From Prolixibacteraceae bacterium (GTDB lineage: Bacteria > Bacteroidota > Bacteroidia > Bacteroidales > Prolixibacteraceae), in the NCBI GenBank assembly GCA_003516705.1, contig DPCJ01000177.1:542-36079 (forward strand): a stretch of DNA of 35,538 nucleotides, in the 5' to 3' direction. The notes beneath the pieces were generated by a model that ran no database searches, was not told the DNA's origin, and saw only the letters and a list, made by a program, of their open reading frames with translations. This document shows positions 25,714 to 33,848 of this stretch, in pieces (the stretch's first letter is position 1; every line of letters starts with the position of its first letter). The position numbers were made by a program, and so were the translations under genes.

Positions 25714-26037
25714 ATGAAAACTATTCGGTATTTAGTATCGGGCCTGCTTTTGTTTACGGGTTTTTTGCATTTGGTTTCTGTCTTCAAAGATCCTGACAAC
25801 TCACATTTAATGGCTTTACTGGTATTTGGCGTAATTTATCTTACTTTAAGCGTCCTTATCTTTATTCAGAAAAAGTATGCCATTTGGATGGGCTTAATTG
25901 TTCCGGTTATTCCAATGATTTCAATCCCTGTAATGATTGGTATTTATAATCTGGATGCAATGACCATGCTTTTCCTTGTTATTGATTTAATTATTGTAGT
26001 TTGTTGCGGACTCTTGTTATTCGGGAGAAAGAAATAA
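25714..26037 (+). CDS. Small four-helix membrane protein, function unknown
   Basis: A 107-residue hydrophobic protein with four probable transmembrane helices at about 5-24, 31-52, 56-77 and 82-103, ending in a basic tail (GRKK). The ATG at 25714 is preferred over the in-frame TTG at 25684, which would add ten polar residues before the first helix. No motif links it to a characterised family. It is transcribed divergently from the NTF2-like gene, so the two may share a regulator. Confidence 0.75.
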   Translation: MKTIRYLVSGLLLFTGFLHLVSVFKDPDNSHLMALLVFGVIYLTLSVLIFIQKKYAIWMGLIVPVIPMISIPVMIGIYNLDAMTMLFLVIDLIIVVCCGLLLFGRKK

Positions 26038-26083
26038 AAGCTCGTAGGAATTTAATCAAATACTTTCTGAATCAATTTTTTCC

Positions 26084-26230
26084 CCGCTCGCACAGTCCCG
26101 AAGAATCGGGGTGTAACCTGTGCTCACACGGAGCATCGGATTTAAAAAAATTGAAAATAAAGTGCGGAATGAAAGAAAGAAACAAGCTATTCACGAGATA
26201 TAGATTGGATTTTTTGTCTTGCAAGACACT
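26084..26230. repeat. Dispersed intergenic repeat, copy 3 (diverged)
   Basis: It shares CCGCTCGC, GAGCATCGGAT, ATTGAAAATAAA and a degenerate GGATTTTTTGTCTTGC tail with the copies at 16873 and 20306. It carries an extra small palindrome (CCCGAAGAATCGGG). Confidence 0.6.
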
Positions 26231-26302
26231 TGGATTCTTAAAAAACTTATCGAAAAAACTTCTTTCCCACCCAGTTGTAACTGCTTGTCACAATAATTCG
26301 GG

Positions 26303-26400
26303 AAGAGGGAAGCTGTTCAGGGTTTGCAACCCAAAAGACAGAGAACAGATTAAACCGTTACAACCGGCAAACCATAAGCCCTTCGTTGCAAACAAGGGCT
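26303..26400 (+). repeat. Repeat A, copy 2
   Basis: It matches 24490-24588. In the shared frame it reads on through NHKPFVANKG to a TAG, whereas copy 1 stops after ANH. Confidence 0.65.
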
Positions 26401-26430
26401 AGTTGAAACAGTGGCAGCAACTAAAATCAG

Positions 26431-26480
26431 TAACAAATAGCCGTATTACGATTGAAAATTATCTTTTTGACCAATCCCGG
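26431..26480 (+). repeat. Repeat B, copy 1 (left of the sigma/SusCD locus)
   Basis: The 50 bases from TAACAAATAGCCG to CCAATCCCGG match 33565-33614 at 48 of 50 positions, in the same orientation. The two copies flank the sigma factor, FecR, SusC and SusD genes, 7.1 kb apart. Confidence 0.85.
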
Positions 26481-26781
26481 CTTGCCGCCGGGAAAGGAAA
26501 TTTTAGAAATTTCCCAAGGGATTTGTTTGCCGGGAAAGAAAATATCGATTCATGGAAATCATATAACTCTGATCAAAATACATGGCCGATACAGATGGCG
26601 AACCAAATCTCTGTGTTGTAAGCCGGGACTGCAACAAAAACCAAAATAAAACAACAACTTCAATAAATCGGATTTTATGGGAAAACTCAACATCTAACAA
26701 ACAGACAGCTTGTTTTCGTGATGTTTTGAAAACATGATTTTCATAATATATGTCTGCAACTTTTTTTTCTACTTTTACGCT

Positions 26782-27354
26782 ATGTCTTTAATAAAAGAGA
26801 TTAACGAGGAAACCCTGATTCAGAGGTTGATTAATGGAGACCAAACTGCTTTTGAACTATTATTTCGCTTTTATTATCCGGGCCTTGTAGTTTTTGTTAC
26901 CCACATTATTTCGGACCGCGATGAGGCAGAAGAAATTGTTCAGGACTTTTTTGTAAACATCTGGACTTCCAGAAAGCGTATCCGGCAATCAAATTCGCTG
27001 AAAAGCTACTTTTTTGTATCTGTAAAAAACAGGGCTTTCAATTACTTAAAAAAAGAGCAAATCAGGGAAAAAACACTGAGCCAGCTTAAAGAAATTGTGG
27101 AAAAGGATATTCTTTTTCAGCCCGACATGTTTGTTGAATCAGAGTTTCAGCAAAAAATTTCAGCTACTTTAGAGAAACTGCCTGCACGAACCCGCGAAGT
27201 TTTCATGATGAGCAGGGTTAGAGGTTTTTCGAATGATGAAATTGCAACCCAATTCGAAATTTCAAAACGCACTGTTGAGACCCAAATTTCAAATGCACTA
27301 AAAATTCTTCGTAATGAGTTAAAGGAATATAAGTTTTTGCTTATGCTGTTTTAG
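26782..27354 (+). CDS. ECF-type RNA polymerase sigma factor
   Basis: A 190-residue sigma-70 factor of the Bacteroidota ECF group associated with FecR/SusC. Region 2 is at about 15-80 (FELLFRFYYPGLV and DEAEEIVQDFFVNIW, the core-binding helices), and region 4 at about 125-180 (LPARTREVFMMSRVRGFSNDEIA followed by the helix-turn-helix SKRTVETQISNALK). The ATG at 26782 is chosen because homologous sequence begins there (MSLIKEINEE); an upstream ATG at 26734 would add a 16-residue Phe/Tyr-rich leader unlike the family. It is expected to direct transcription of the downstream susC-susD pair when released by the FecR protein encoded 162 bases downstream. Confidence 0.93.
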   Translation: MSLIKEINEETLIQRLINGDQTAFELLFRFYYPGLVVFVTHIISDRDEAEEIVQDFFVNIWTSRKRIRQSNSLKSYFFVSVKNRAFNYLKKEQIREKTLSQLKEIVEKDILFQPDMFVESEFQQKISATLEKLPARTREVFMMSRVRGFSNDEIATQFEISKRTVETQISNALKILRNELKEYKFLLMLF

Positions 27355-27516
27355 TTATTGCAGCACAGAGAATTCCGCATTACACTGGTTAGTCAGCAAT
27401 CACAATTTGCAGTTTTCATAAAAAAAAACATACTCCTAGTACGTGTTCACTTCATCTGAATTGTAATATAATTGTATGCCGCCAGAAATTTGGTTTCATA
27501 CGTTTACTTTAAGAAT

Positions 27517-28536
27517 ATGTACAATAACAAACAAATAAAAAATACCGACCGGAAGATTGAGGAATTTCTTGAATTCAGAAATCAACTTTCGGCTGAACAA
27601 AAAAAACTGGAAGCCGGAATACTCATTGACGAAATAAAAAAGGTTGATGTGAACGGCGCTTTCAAAAAAGTGGGCAATCAAATAAATTCGCAATCAAAAA
27701 AAATCAGCATATATTTAACAATAACACGATTTGCTGCTGTATTAACGCTGCCTTTACTGGCATTCAGCATCTGGAGTTTATTTTTTGCCAAACAGCATAC
27801 ATTAAATTATACCGAAAGCGAAATAACCTGGCACGAAATACAAAGTCCGGCTGGCATGCGCTCACATATTGTTTTGCCCGATGGTACCGACCTTTGGCTG
27901 AATGCAGAAAGTAAAATCAAATACGGAATCCCTTTTGTCAGAGAAACGCGGCAGATTGAGTTGTCAGGAGAAGGATTTCTGAAAGTGGCCAAAAATGAAG
28001 AATCGCCTTTTGTGGTAACTACAACAAATGCAGAAATAAAAGCATTGGGTACGCAATTCAATATAAAATCATATCCTGAAGAGGAAACCCTTGAAGTAGC
28101 ATTAACAGAAGGATGTGTTGAATTTACCGGAATTACAGGCAGTGATATAAAAGCATCTGCAACAATGAAACCCAACGATTTTCTTTCGATGAACAAAGCA
28201 ACCGGTAAAGTAAAACTGAAAAATAAAGATTTAACCAAACATGTTTCGTGGGTAAAAAATGTAATCATATTCGACGAAACAACAATGCCTGAAGTAGCAA
28301 AAACGCTTGAACGCTGGTATGGAGTAAAAGTAATTATAGCTGATTCAGAAATCAATAAATACCGTTTTACAACCACTTTCGAAAACGAACCGCTTTATCG
28401 TGTGCTCGAATTACTTGAGCTGAGTTCGCCAGCAATAAAAATTAAATATAATCCCGGAAAAATTAACAAACAAACAAATATTGCAATTCAATCAACAGTA
28501 ACAATCTCAAAAAAACATTTGCCTATGAAACACTGA
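27517..28536 (+). CDS. FecR-family anti-sigma factor
   Basis: A 339-residue inner-membrane anti-sigma regulator. The cytoplasmic N-terminus (1-65) should bind the ECF sigma factor; one transmembrane helix lies at about 68-90; the periplasmic part holds a FecR domain (about 108-205, with SPAGMRSHIVLPDGTDLWLNA) and a C-terminal DUF4974-like domain (about 262-330, FDETTMPEVAKTLERWYG). By family precedent, the STN domain of the cognate SusC contacts the periplasmic part and relieves sigma inhibition when ligand is bound. The ATG at 27517 is preferred to one at 27472, which would add 15 non-conserved residues. Confidence 0.92.
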   Translation: MYNNKQIKNTDRKIEEFLEFRNQLSAEQKKLEAGILIDEIKKVDVNGAFKKVGNQINSQSKKISIYLTITRFAAVLTLPLLAFSIWSLFFAKQHTLNYTESEITWHEIQSPAGMRSHIVLPDGTDLWLNAESKIKYGIPFVRETRQIELSGEGFLKVAKNEESPFVVTTTNAEIKALGTQFNIKSYPEEETLEVALTEGCVEFTGITGSDIKASATMKPNDFLSMNKATGKVKLKNKDLTKHVSWVKNVIIFDETTMPEVAKTLERWYGVKVIIADSEINKYRFTTTFENEPLYRVLELLELSSPAIKIKYNPGKINKQTNIAIQSTVTISKKHLPMKH

Positions 28537-28550
28537 CAAACCAAAAAAAA

Positions 28551-28599
28551 GGAGGAAGCGCTTGCAACACTTCCTCCCGGAGACAGCCGGAAACCGGCT
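28551..28599. promoter_or_regulatory. Two hairpins in the fecR-susC gap
   Basis: GGAGGAAG (28551-28558) pairs with CTTCCTCC (28570-28577), and AGCCGG (28585-28590) pairs with CCGGCT (28594-28599). The 95-base gap leads straight into the susC-like start. Without T-runs these are more likely leader structures or mRNA-processing signals than full terminators; they may set the ratio of regulator to transporter mRNA. Confidence 0.5.
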
Positions 28600-28631
28600 T
28601 AAAAATTTGTTAAATAAAAACTTTTAAACTT

Positions 28632-31600
28632 ATGAAAAAAATTGTAGAACAAGTATGTTCGTTTTACGACGGGCACCGAAAAAAACTAATCATTATGCGA
28701 AATGCAGTAATCATTGTATTCATCAGTGCCTTTCAGGTACTTGCCACAGGCAGCTATTCGCAAACAACGCTACTGAGTCTAAACCTGAAAGATGCCACAA
28801 TCAAAGAAGTATTAACTGAAATTGAGAACCAGAGTGAATTCTATTTCCTCTACAACAGCGAACTGATTGATGTAACACGCAAAGTGGAAATTGAATCAAA
28901 AAATGCAAAAGTCAACGAAATTTTAACGAATGTTTTTGACAACGGCAATGTGGATTTTCTGATAAAAGACCGTTACATTGTGTTGACTCCAGACAATGGG
29001 GATGTAAAGTTATTCGATCAGCAAAAAATCGTAAACGGAACTGTAACCGATACAAAAAATGAACCGCTTCCAGGAGTAACAGTTGTTGTAAAAGGTACCA
29101 CAATCGGAACTGTTACGAATGCCTCAGGAGAGTATTCGCTTCCCAATGTTCCCGAAAATGCTGTACTGTTGTTTTCTTTTGTAGGCATGAAATTTCAGGA
29201 AATTGTGGTTGGCAATCAATCTGTAATCAATATTCAGCTAGAGGAAGAAACCATTGGTTTGCAAGAGGTTATTGCAATTGGTTACGGCACACAATCGCGC
29301 CGCGAAATTTCAGGTTCGGTTGCAAATATTGCTGAAAAAAGTTTCAACAAAGGATTAACACAAAACGCTGCTGACTTATTAAAAGGTAAAGTGGCTGGTC
29401 TTACAATTACACAGGGAAGTGGCGATGTAACCCACGAGCAAACCATCAGACTTCGCGGAACCTCTTCATTAACAGGAAGCAGTCAGCCATTTATTGTAAT
29501 TGATGGTGTTCCGGGAATGAGCCTTTCATCGGTTGCGCCGCATGATATTGAATCCATCAGTGTTTTGAAAGATGCATCAGCAGCAGCAATTTATGGTTCA
29601 CGATCGGCAAGTGGAGTTATTCTTGTAACAACAAAAAAAGGTAAAAGGGATTATAGTTTGGTTGAATACGATGGTTATGCAGCAATCAGCACTGTAACAA
29701 ATGTTCCGGATGTTTTAACTGCAACCGAATGGAGAAACTACGCCTCGGCAAATAACATCAACACAAGCGGATTGGACCTTGGTGCAGATACCGACTGGTT
29801 TGATGAAATTATGCGAACCGGTAAAAGTCAGAATCATAGCATATCCATGTCAGGAGGCGGCAAAAGCAGTTCATACCGTGGTTCATTAAATTACCTTCAG
29901 CAGGAAGGTGTGGTAAAAGACAATAGCTTACAAAGATACAATGCACGTGTTACTTTTAACCAAAAAGCATTAAACGACAGATTGGATCTTACGTTTACCG
30001 CATCGGTTACAAGTTTGAATAATTCACCAACAGATACACGCAACTTTGTACTGGCTTATAACATGATTCCTGTAGCTCCGATTAAGAATGCCGATGGCAC
30101 ATGGTTCGATTCACAGGAATACGATCAGGGCAATCCGGTGCGTAATATCGAATACAATAAACAACAAAACAAGAGTAGTATCTATTTTGGCAACATCAAA
30201 GCCGAATTATCAGTATTCGAAGGCTTCACAGCGGGAATCAACTTACTGAAACAACGCTCATCCAACGATTATAGTTTATATTACAATTCACAGACCGAGC
30301 GAGGTCGTAACGATTTGGGATTTGCTCAGCGTACCAACTGGACAAGTGATAAAAATCTTTTGGAATTGACGTTTAATTACAAAAAGCAATTTAACAATCA
30401 ATCAATAAACCTGTTGGGTGGTTATTCTTATGAAGACAATTATTACCAAAACTCAGGAGCTCAGAATCGCCAGTTTGCCACCGATTTCTTTTTATACAAT
30501 AATTTGGGTGCCGGTGAAAACCTTCGCACGGGAGATGTTTGGTCGGGTGCTAACATGAATAAACTGATTTCATTCTTCGCCAGGGCAAATTACAGTTTAC
30601 TTGATAAATATATTTTTACGGTATCGTTAAGGGAAGATGGCTCATCGAAATTCGGGAATAACCATAAATGGGCAATGTTTCCATCAGTTTCGGCTGCATG
30701 GCGAATTGATGAAGAGTCATTCCTTGATGACATGACATTTATTGATGAACTGAAGCTCAGAGTCGGATATGGGATTTCAGGTAACCAGGATGGAATTGAT
30801 CCTTACAAATCACTTCAGCTTTATGGAGCATCAGGTCAGTATTACGACAACGGGAAATGGTACACCGCGTATCAAATCAGTCAGAATGCCAACCCCGACT
30901 TAAAATGGGAAGAAACATCGATGCTCAATATTGGTGTTGACTTCAGTTTTGCAGATAGCAGGATTAACGGAACAGTTGAATTCTACGACAAGCAAACAAA
31001 AGATCTTTTGTACAACTATTCAGTTCCGGTACCTCCCTACTTATATTCAACAATGTTGGCAAATGTAGGCTCAATGTCAAACAAGGGCTTTGAAGTTCTG
31101 TTGTCAGGCGATATTATCAGAAAAAACAGTATTCGCTGGACTTCTTCTTTAAACTTTGCTCATAACAAGAATCTCATCAAATCACTTTCAAACGACGATT
31201 TTGCCACAAGCGCCATTAAAACCGGGTCAGCATGGGTTCGTGGAGGTTCATCCAACTCAACCCACATCGTTGAAGAAGGAAAAGAAGTGGGAACATTTTA
31301 CGGATGGCTTTGTAAAGGCATTGATGAAAACGGTCAATATATTTACGATGATATGATTGACGGAAAAGAAGGATTGAGCGATGAAGACAGAACTTATATT
31401 GGTTCGGCTCAGCCAAAATTTACTTACGGATGGTCCAATAACATCACCTGGAACAAATGGGATCTGAATTTCTTTTTCCGCGGTGTTTACGGAAACGATT
31501 TATTAAATTTCTCAAAAATGTCGTATGCAACAACCCAGTGGTTACCAGGAGCAAACGTACTTGAAGAAGCTTTAACCATAGGACTGAAAACCAGCCCTGT

Positions 31601-31859
31601 ATATAACAGCTACTACATTGAGAAAGGCTCATTCCTGCGTTTGGATAATGCCAGTATCGGTTACAGTTTTGATGTTTCAAGACTTAAGGGAATAAATAAA
31701 ATCAGGTTATACCTGACCGGACAGAATTTGTTCACACTTACGAATTACACCGGATTAGACCCCGAAGTTGAGATGGCAGGACTTGATCCAGGTGTTGAAG
31801 GACGTGAATATTATCCAAAATCACGCACTGTATCAATGGGCGTAAACATCAGTTTCTAA
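28632..31859 (+). CDS. SusC-like TonB-dependent transporter with STN signalling domain
   Basis: A 1075-residue outer-membrane protein that imports a ligand using TonB energy. Order: signal sequence with an N-terminal extension (to about 44, SYSQ), STN domain (about 46-118, LNLKDATIKEVLTEIE), CarboxypepD_reg-like domain (about 133-220, GTVTDTKNEPLPGVTV), plug domain (about 225-345, IKVLKD-like SISVLKDASAAAIYGSRSA), and a 22-strand barrel ending VSMGVNISF with a terminal aromatic residue. The STN domain marks a transducer-type receptor that signals to the FecR/sigma pair encoded just upstream. The substrate is unknown: no glycosidase, lyase, protease or sulfatase gene follows in this locus. Confidence 0.95.
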   Translation: MKKIVEQVCSFYDGHRKKLIIMRNAVIIVFISAFQVLATGSYSQTTLLSLNLKDATIKEVLTEIENQSEFYFLYNSELIDVTRKVEIESKNAKVNEILTNVFDNGNVDFLIKDRYIVLTPDNGDVKLFDQQKIVNGTVTDTKNEPLPGVTVVVKGTTIGTVTNASGEYSLPNVPENAVLLFSFVGMKFQEIVVGNQSVINIQLEEETIGLQEVIAIGYGTQSRREISGSVANIAEKSFNKGLTQNAADLLKGKVAGLTITQGSGDVTHEQTIRLRGTSSLTGSSQPFIVIDGVPGMSLSSVAPHDIESISVLKDASAAAIYGSRSASGVILVTTKKGKRDYSLVEYDGYAAISTVTNVPDVLTATEWRNYASANNINTSGLDLGADTDWFDEIMRTGKSQNHSISMSGGGKSSSYRGSLNYLQQEGVVKDNSLQRYNARVTFNQKALNDRLDLTFTASVTSLNNSPTDTRNFVLAYNMIPVAPIKNADGTWFDSQEYDQGNPVRNIEYNKQQNKSSIYFGNIKAELSVFEGFTAGINLLKQRSSNDYSLYYNSQTERGRNDLGFAQRTNWTSDKNLLELTFNYKKQFNNQSINLLGGYSYEDNYYQNSGAQNRQFATDFFLYNNLGAGENLRTGDVWSGANMNKLISFFARANYSLLDKYIFTVSLREDGSSKFGNNHKWAMFPSVSAAWRIDEESFLDDMTFIDELKLRVGYGISGNQDGIDPYKSLQLYGASGQYYDNGKWYTAYQISQNANPDLKWEETSMLNIGVDFSFADSRINGTVEFYDKQTKDLLYNYSVPVPPYLYSTMLANVGSMSNKGFEVLLSGDIIRKNSIRWTSSLNFAHNKNLIKSLSNDDFATSAIKTGSAWVRGGSSNSTHIVEEGKEVGTFYGWLCKGIDENGQYIYDDMIDGKEGLSDEDRTYIGSAQPKFTYGWSNNITWNKWDLNFFFRGVYGNDLLNFSKMSYATTQWLPGANVLEEALTIGLKTSPVYNSYYIEKGSFLRLDNASIGYSFDVSRLKGINKIRLYLTGQNLFTLTNYTGLDPEVEMAGLDPGVEGREYYPKSRTVSMGVNISF

Positions 31860-31877
31860 CCTTTAAATTTTTGAATC

Positions 31878-33410
31878 ATGAAAAAATTAAAAATACTATC
31901 ATTTATCTTCGCTCTCTCACTGGTATTTGTTCACCAAAGCTGCACAAATCTTGATGAAGAAGTTTATGATAAACTTCCTGTTGACGAATATGGCGCTAAA
32001 TCAAGTGAAATTAATTCACTGATTGCTCCAATGTACAGAACACTCAAAAATCTGTATCCGGGTAACTTTTTTCTTCTGAGCGAATGCTCGTCTGATATGG
32101 CAATTACTCCAACCCGAAAAGGAGGTGACTGGTGGGACGGCGGACAGTTTAAAGAATTAAGGCTTCACTCGTGGACACAAGGAACTAACCTTGTAAAGGA
32201 TTCATACAATTCAGCGATGAATGCAATTTCAACCTGCAACAAAATTTATTCGATGATTGAAGAAAATGATGCAATTGAAGATAAGGAAAGCATTTTAGCA
32301 GAAGTTCGCGGAGTAAGGGCTTTCTGGTACTATATGTTAATCGATTACTATGGAAATGTGCCAATTGTTACTGACTTTAAAGACACAAGCAAGCCAAAAA
32401 CAAAATCCAGAAAGGAAGTCTATGCCTTTGTAATCAGCGAACTTGAAGCAATAAAAGATAAAGTCAGGGACGATGTAACTGCTTCAAGTTATGGTAAAAT
32501 CACGAAAGGGGTTGTTAATACAATTCTGGCTAAAATGTATTTAAATGCATTGGTCTGGAATCCCGATGGTGGTGCTAAATGGGCTGAATGCGTAAGTGCC
32601 TGTGATGAGGTTTTAAAACTACCGTATATCATTGAACCAAACTTTAAAGCAAGTTTTGCTGTTCAAAATCAAAGCTCAAAAGAAATTATTTTTCCAATTG
32701 TTTTCAGCACAAGTGATGGAGGCAACCATATTCATAAAAGAACGCTGCATTATCTTGACCCGATTCCATTAAATCTTAAAGTGGGTACGTGGAATGGTAT
32801 CAGCGCAATGCCCGAATATGTCCGCGCTTTCGACCTGGAAGACAAAAGATTAGGCTGGTCTTTTCTCTCCGGACCTATGCATGGGCTGGATGGAAAAATT
32901 CTGATCACTGCTCATGGCAGAGAGTTGATACATACCGTTGACATAACTTACAAGTATAACATTGATGCCGACGGATGGGGGCAAACAGAACAGGAAGATG
33001 GTGTCCGCTGCAGCAAATGGGATTTTGAAAACGGGTTAAACGGCGACATGGAAAACGATGTGGCAATCTTCAGGCTGGCAGATGTTTACCTTATGAAAGC
33101 AGAGGCTCTTACACGTTTGGGCCAGAATAATGCCGAAGCTACAAGACTGGTAAACGAATTAAGAAAACGGGCATTCCCTGGCGACGATTCAAAATTAAAA
33201 GCTGCTGTAACATTAGATGATATTTATGCTGAACGCCGGTTTGAACTTGCATGGGAGTCATCAACCCGCCAAGACATGATCAGATTCGGAAACTTTTTGA
33301 AAGAAATTCCAGGTTGGAAAAAACAATCAGATCAAAAATATCTGTTGTTTCCAATTCCAAGAACTGCTATTGATGCAAATCCTGAACTAACCCAGAATCC
33401 GGGATATTAA
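31878..33410 (+). CDS. SusD/RagB-like surface lipoprotein
   Basis: A 510-residue outer-membrane lipoprotein that acts as the lid and ligand-capture partner of the SusC-like transporter encoded 18 bases upstream. The lipobox ends at C22 (VHQSC), followed by the acidic TNLDEE typical of surface-exposed lipoproteins. TPR-type helices (for example NSAMNAISTCNKIY and AEVRGVRAFWYYMLIDYYGNVPIV) and the C-terminal segment (YLMKAEALTRLG, ERRFELAWESSTRQDMIRFG) are standard SusD features. It ends the operon, as a strong terminator begins 39 bases after the stop. Confidence 0.95.
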   Translation: MKKLKILSFIFALSLVFVHQSCTNLDEEVYDKLPVDEYGAKSSEINSLIAPMYRTLKNLYPGNFFLLSECSSDMAITPTRKGGDWWDGGQFKELRLHSWTQGTNLVKDSYNSAMNAISTCNKIYSMIEENDAIEDKESILAEVRGVRAFWYYMLIDYYGNVPIVTDFKDTSKPKTKSRKEVYAFVISELEAIKDKVRDDVTASSYGKITKGVVNTILAKMYLNALVWNPDGGAKWAECVSACDEVLKLPYIIEPNFKASFAVQNQSSKEIIFPIVFSTSDGGNHIHKRTLHYLDPIPLNLKVGTWNGISAMPEYVRAFDLEDKRLGWSFLSGPMHGLDGKILITAHGRELIHTVDITYKYNIDADGWGQTEQEDGVRCSKWDFENGLNGDMENDVAIFRLADVYLMKAEALTRLGQNNAEATRLVNELRKRAFPGDDSKLKAAVTLDDIYAERRFELAWESSTRQDMIRFGNFLKEIPGWKKQSDQKYLLFPIPRTAIDANPELTQNPGY

Positions 33411-33448
33411 AGTAAAGTTTTGCTAAATAAATTATCTGTTGCATTATA

Positions 33449-33480
33449 AAGCCAGTAGGATAATCTACTGGCTTTTTTTT
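33449..33480 (+). terminator. Rho-independent terminator of the SusCD operon
   Basis: AAGCCAGTAG and CTACTGGCTT form a perfect 10-base stem with a six-base loop, followed by a run of T. Confidence 0.93.
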
Positions 33481-33805
33481 TGAATTCAGTTTTACAATTT
33501 TTCGATACCATCGTTATACATTCTTCCATGCAGCCACTATAAAACTTCCGCTTTACTGCATAACTAACAAATAGCCGTATTATGATTGAAAATTATCTTT
33601 CTGACCAATCCCGGCAAGCATCTGGAAAAGGGGATATCGAAAATAACAATGGGGATTGAGGTTTTCCACGTGGGGACCGGTCTTCGCCCTAAGGAAATTG
33701 TTATTTTCCCTGCGGGGACAATAGTTTTCCCCTGAGGGATTAAAAAGAACAGAATGGGAATATCGATAAAAACCAGATAACATTCTGGTGATTACAATCT
33801 TTCTA
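33481..33805. other. Gene-free region with repeat B remnant
   Basis: No gene is visible. It contains repeat B copy 2 (33565-33614), then a stretch with GTTTTCC/GGGGA-type palindromic units (about 33655-33742), and a segment (GATAACATTCTGGT, near 33777) that echoes the left edge of the decayed gene at 24058. Confidence 0.6.
33565..33614 (+). repeat. Repeat B, copy 2 (right of the sigma/SusCD locus)
   Basis: It is 48/50 identical to 26431-26480 and in the same orientation; the two differences are C/T changes. Confidence 0.85.
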
Positions 33806-33822
33806 TTTGGCTAAAACTTTCT

Positions 33823-33830
33823 TAGTTTTG
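33823..33830 (+). promoter_or_regulatory. Candidate -7 box for the sensor kinase gene
   Basis: TAGTTTTG followed by CACC matches the Bacteroidota -7 consensus TAnnTTTG exactly and lies 19 bases before the ATG at 33849. The only nearby TTTG (33806-33809) is 13 bases upstream, shorter than the usual spacer, so the -33 element is uncertain. Confidence 0.45.
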
Positions 33831-33848
33831 CACCAAACAAATCCCGAA

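Larger units (their letters stand above)
26038..26781. other. Gene-free 744-base region made of repeat remnants
   Basis: No gene is supported. In order it holds a diverged third copy of the dispersed repeat (26084-26230), repeat A copy 2 (26303-26400), repeat B copy 1 (26431-26480), and AT-rich DNA before the sigma factor. Open frames at 26001-26402 and 26403-26621 run through these repeats, lack recognisable domains and are judged non-coding or decayed. Confidence 0.65.

Noticed and set aside
26001..26621. Two open frames (26001-26402 and 26403-26621) upstream of the sigma factor
   Set aside because: The first overlaps the end of a real membrane-protein gene in another frame, and both run through repeat copies found elsewhere in the window. 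They have no recognisable domain, so I treat them as decayed or non-coding.
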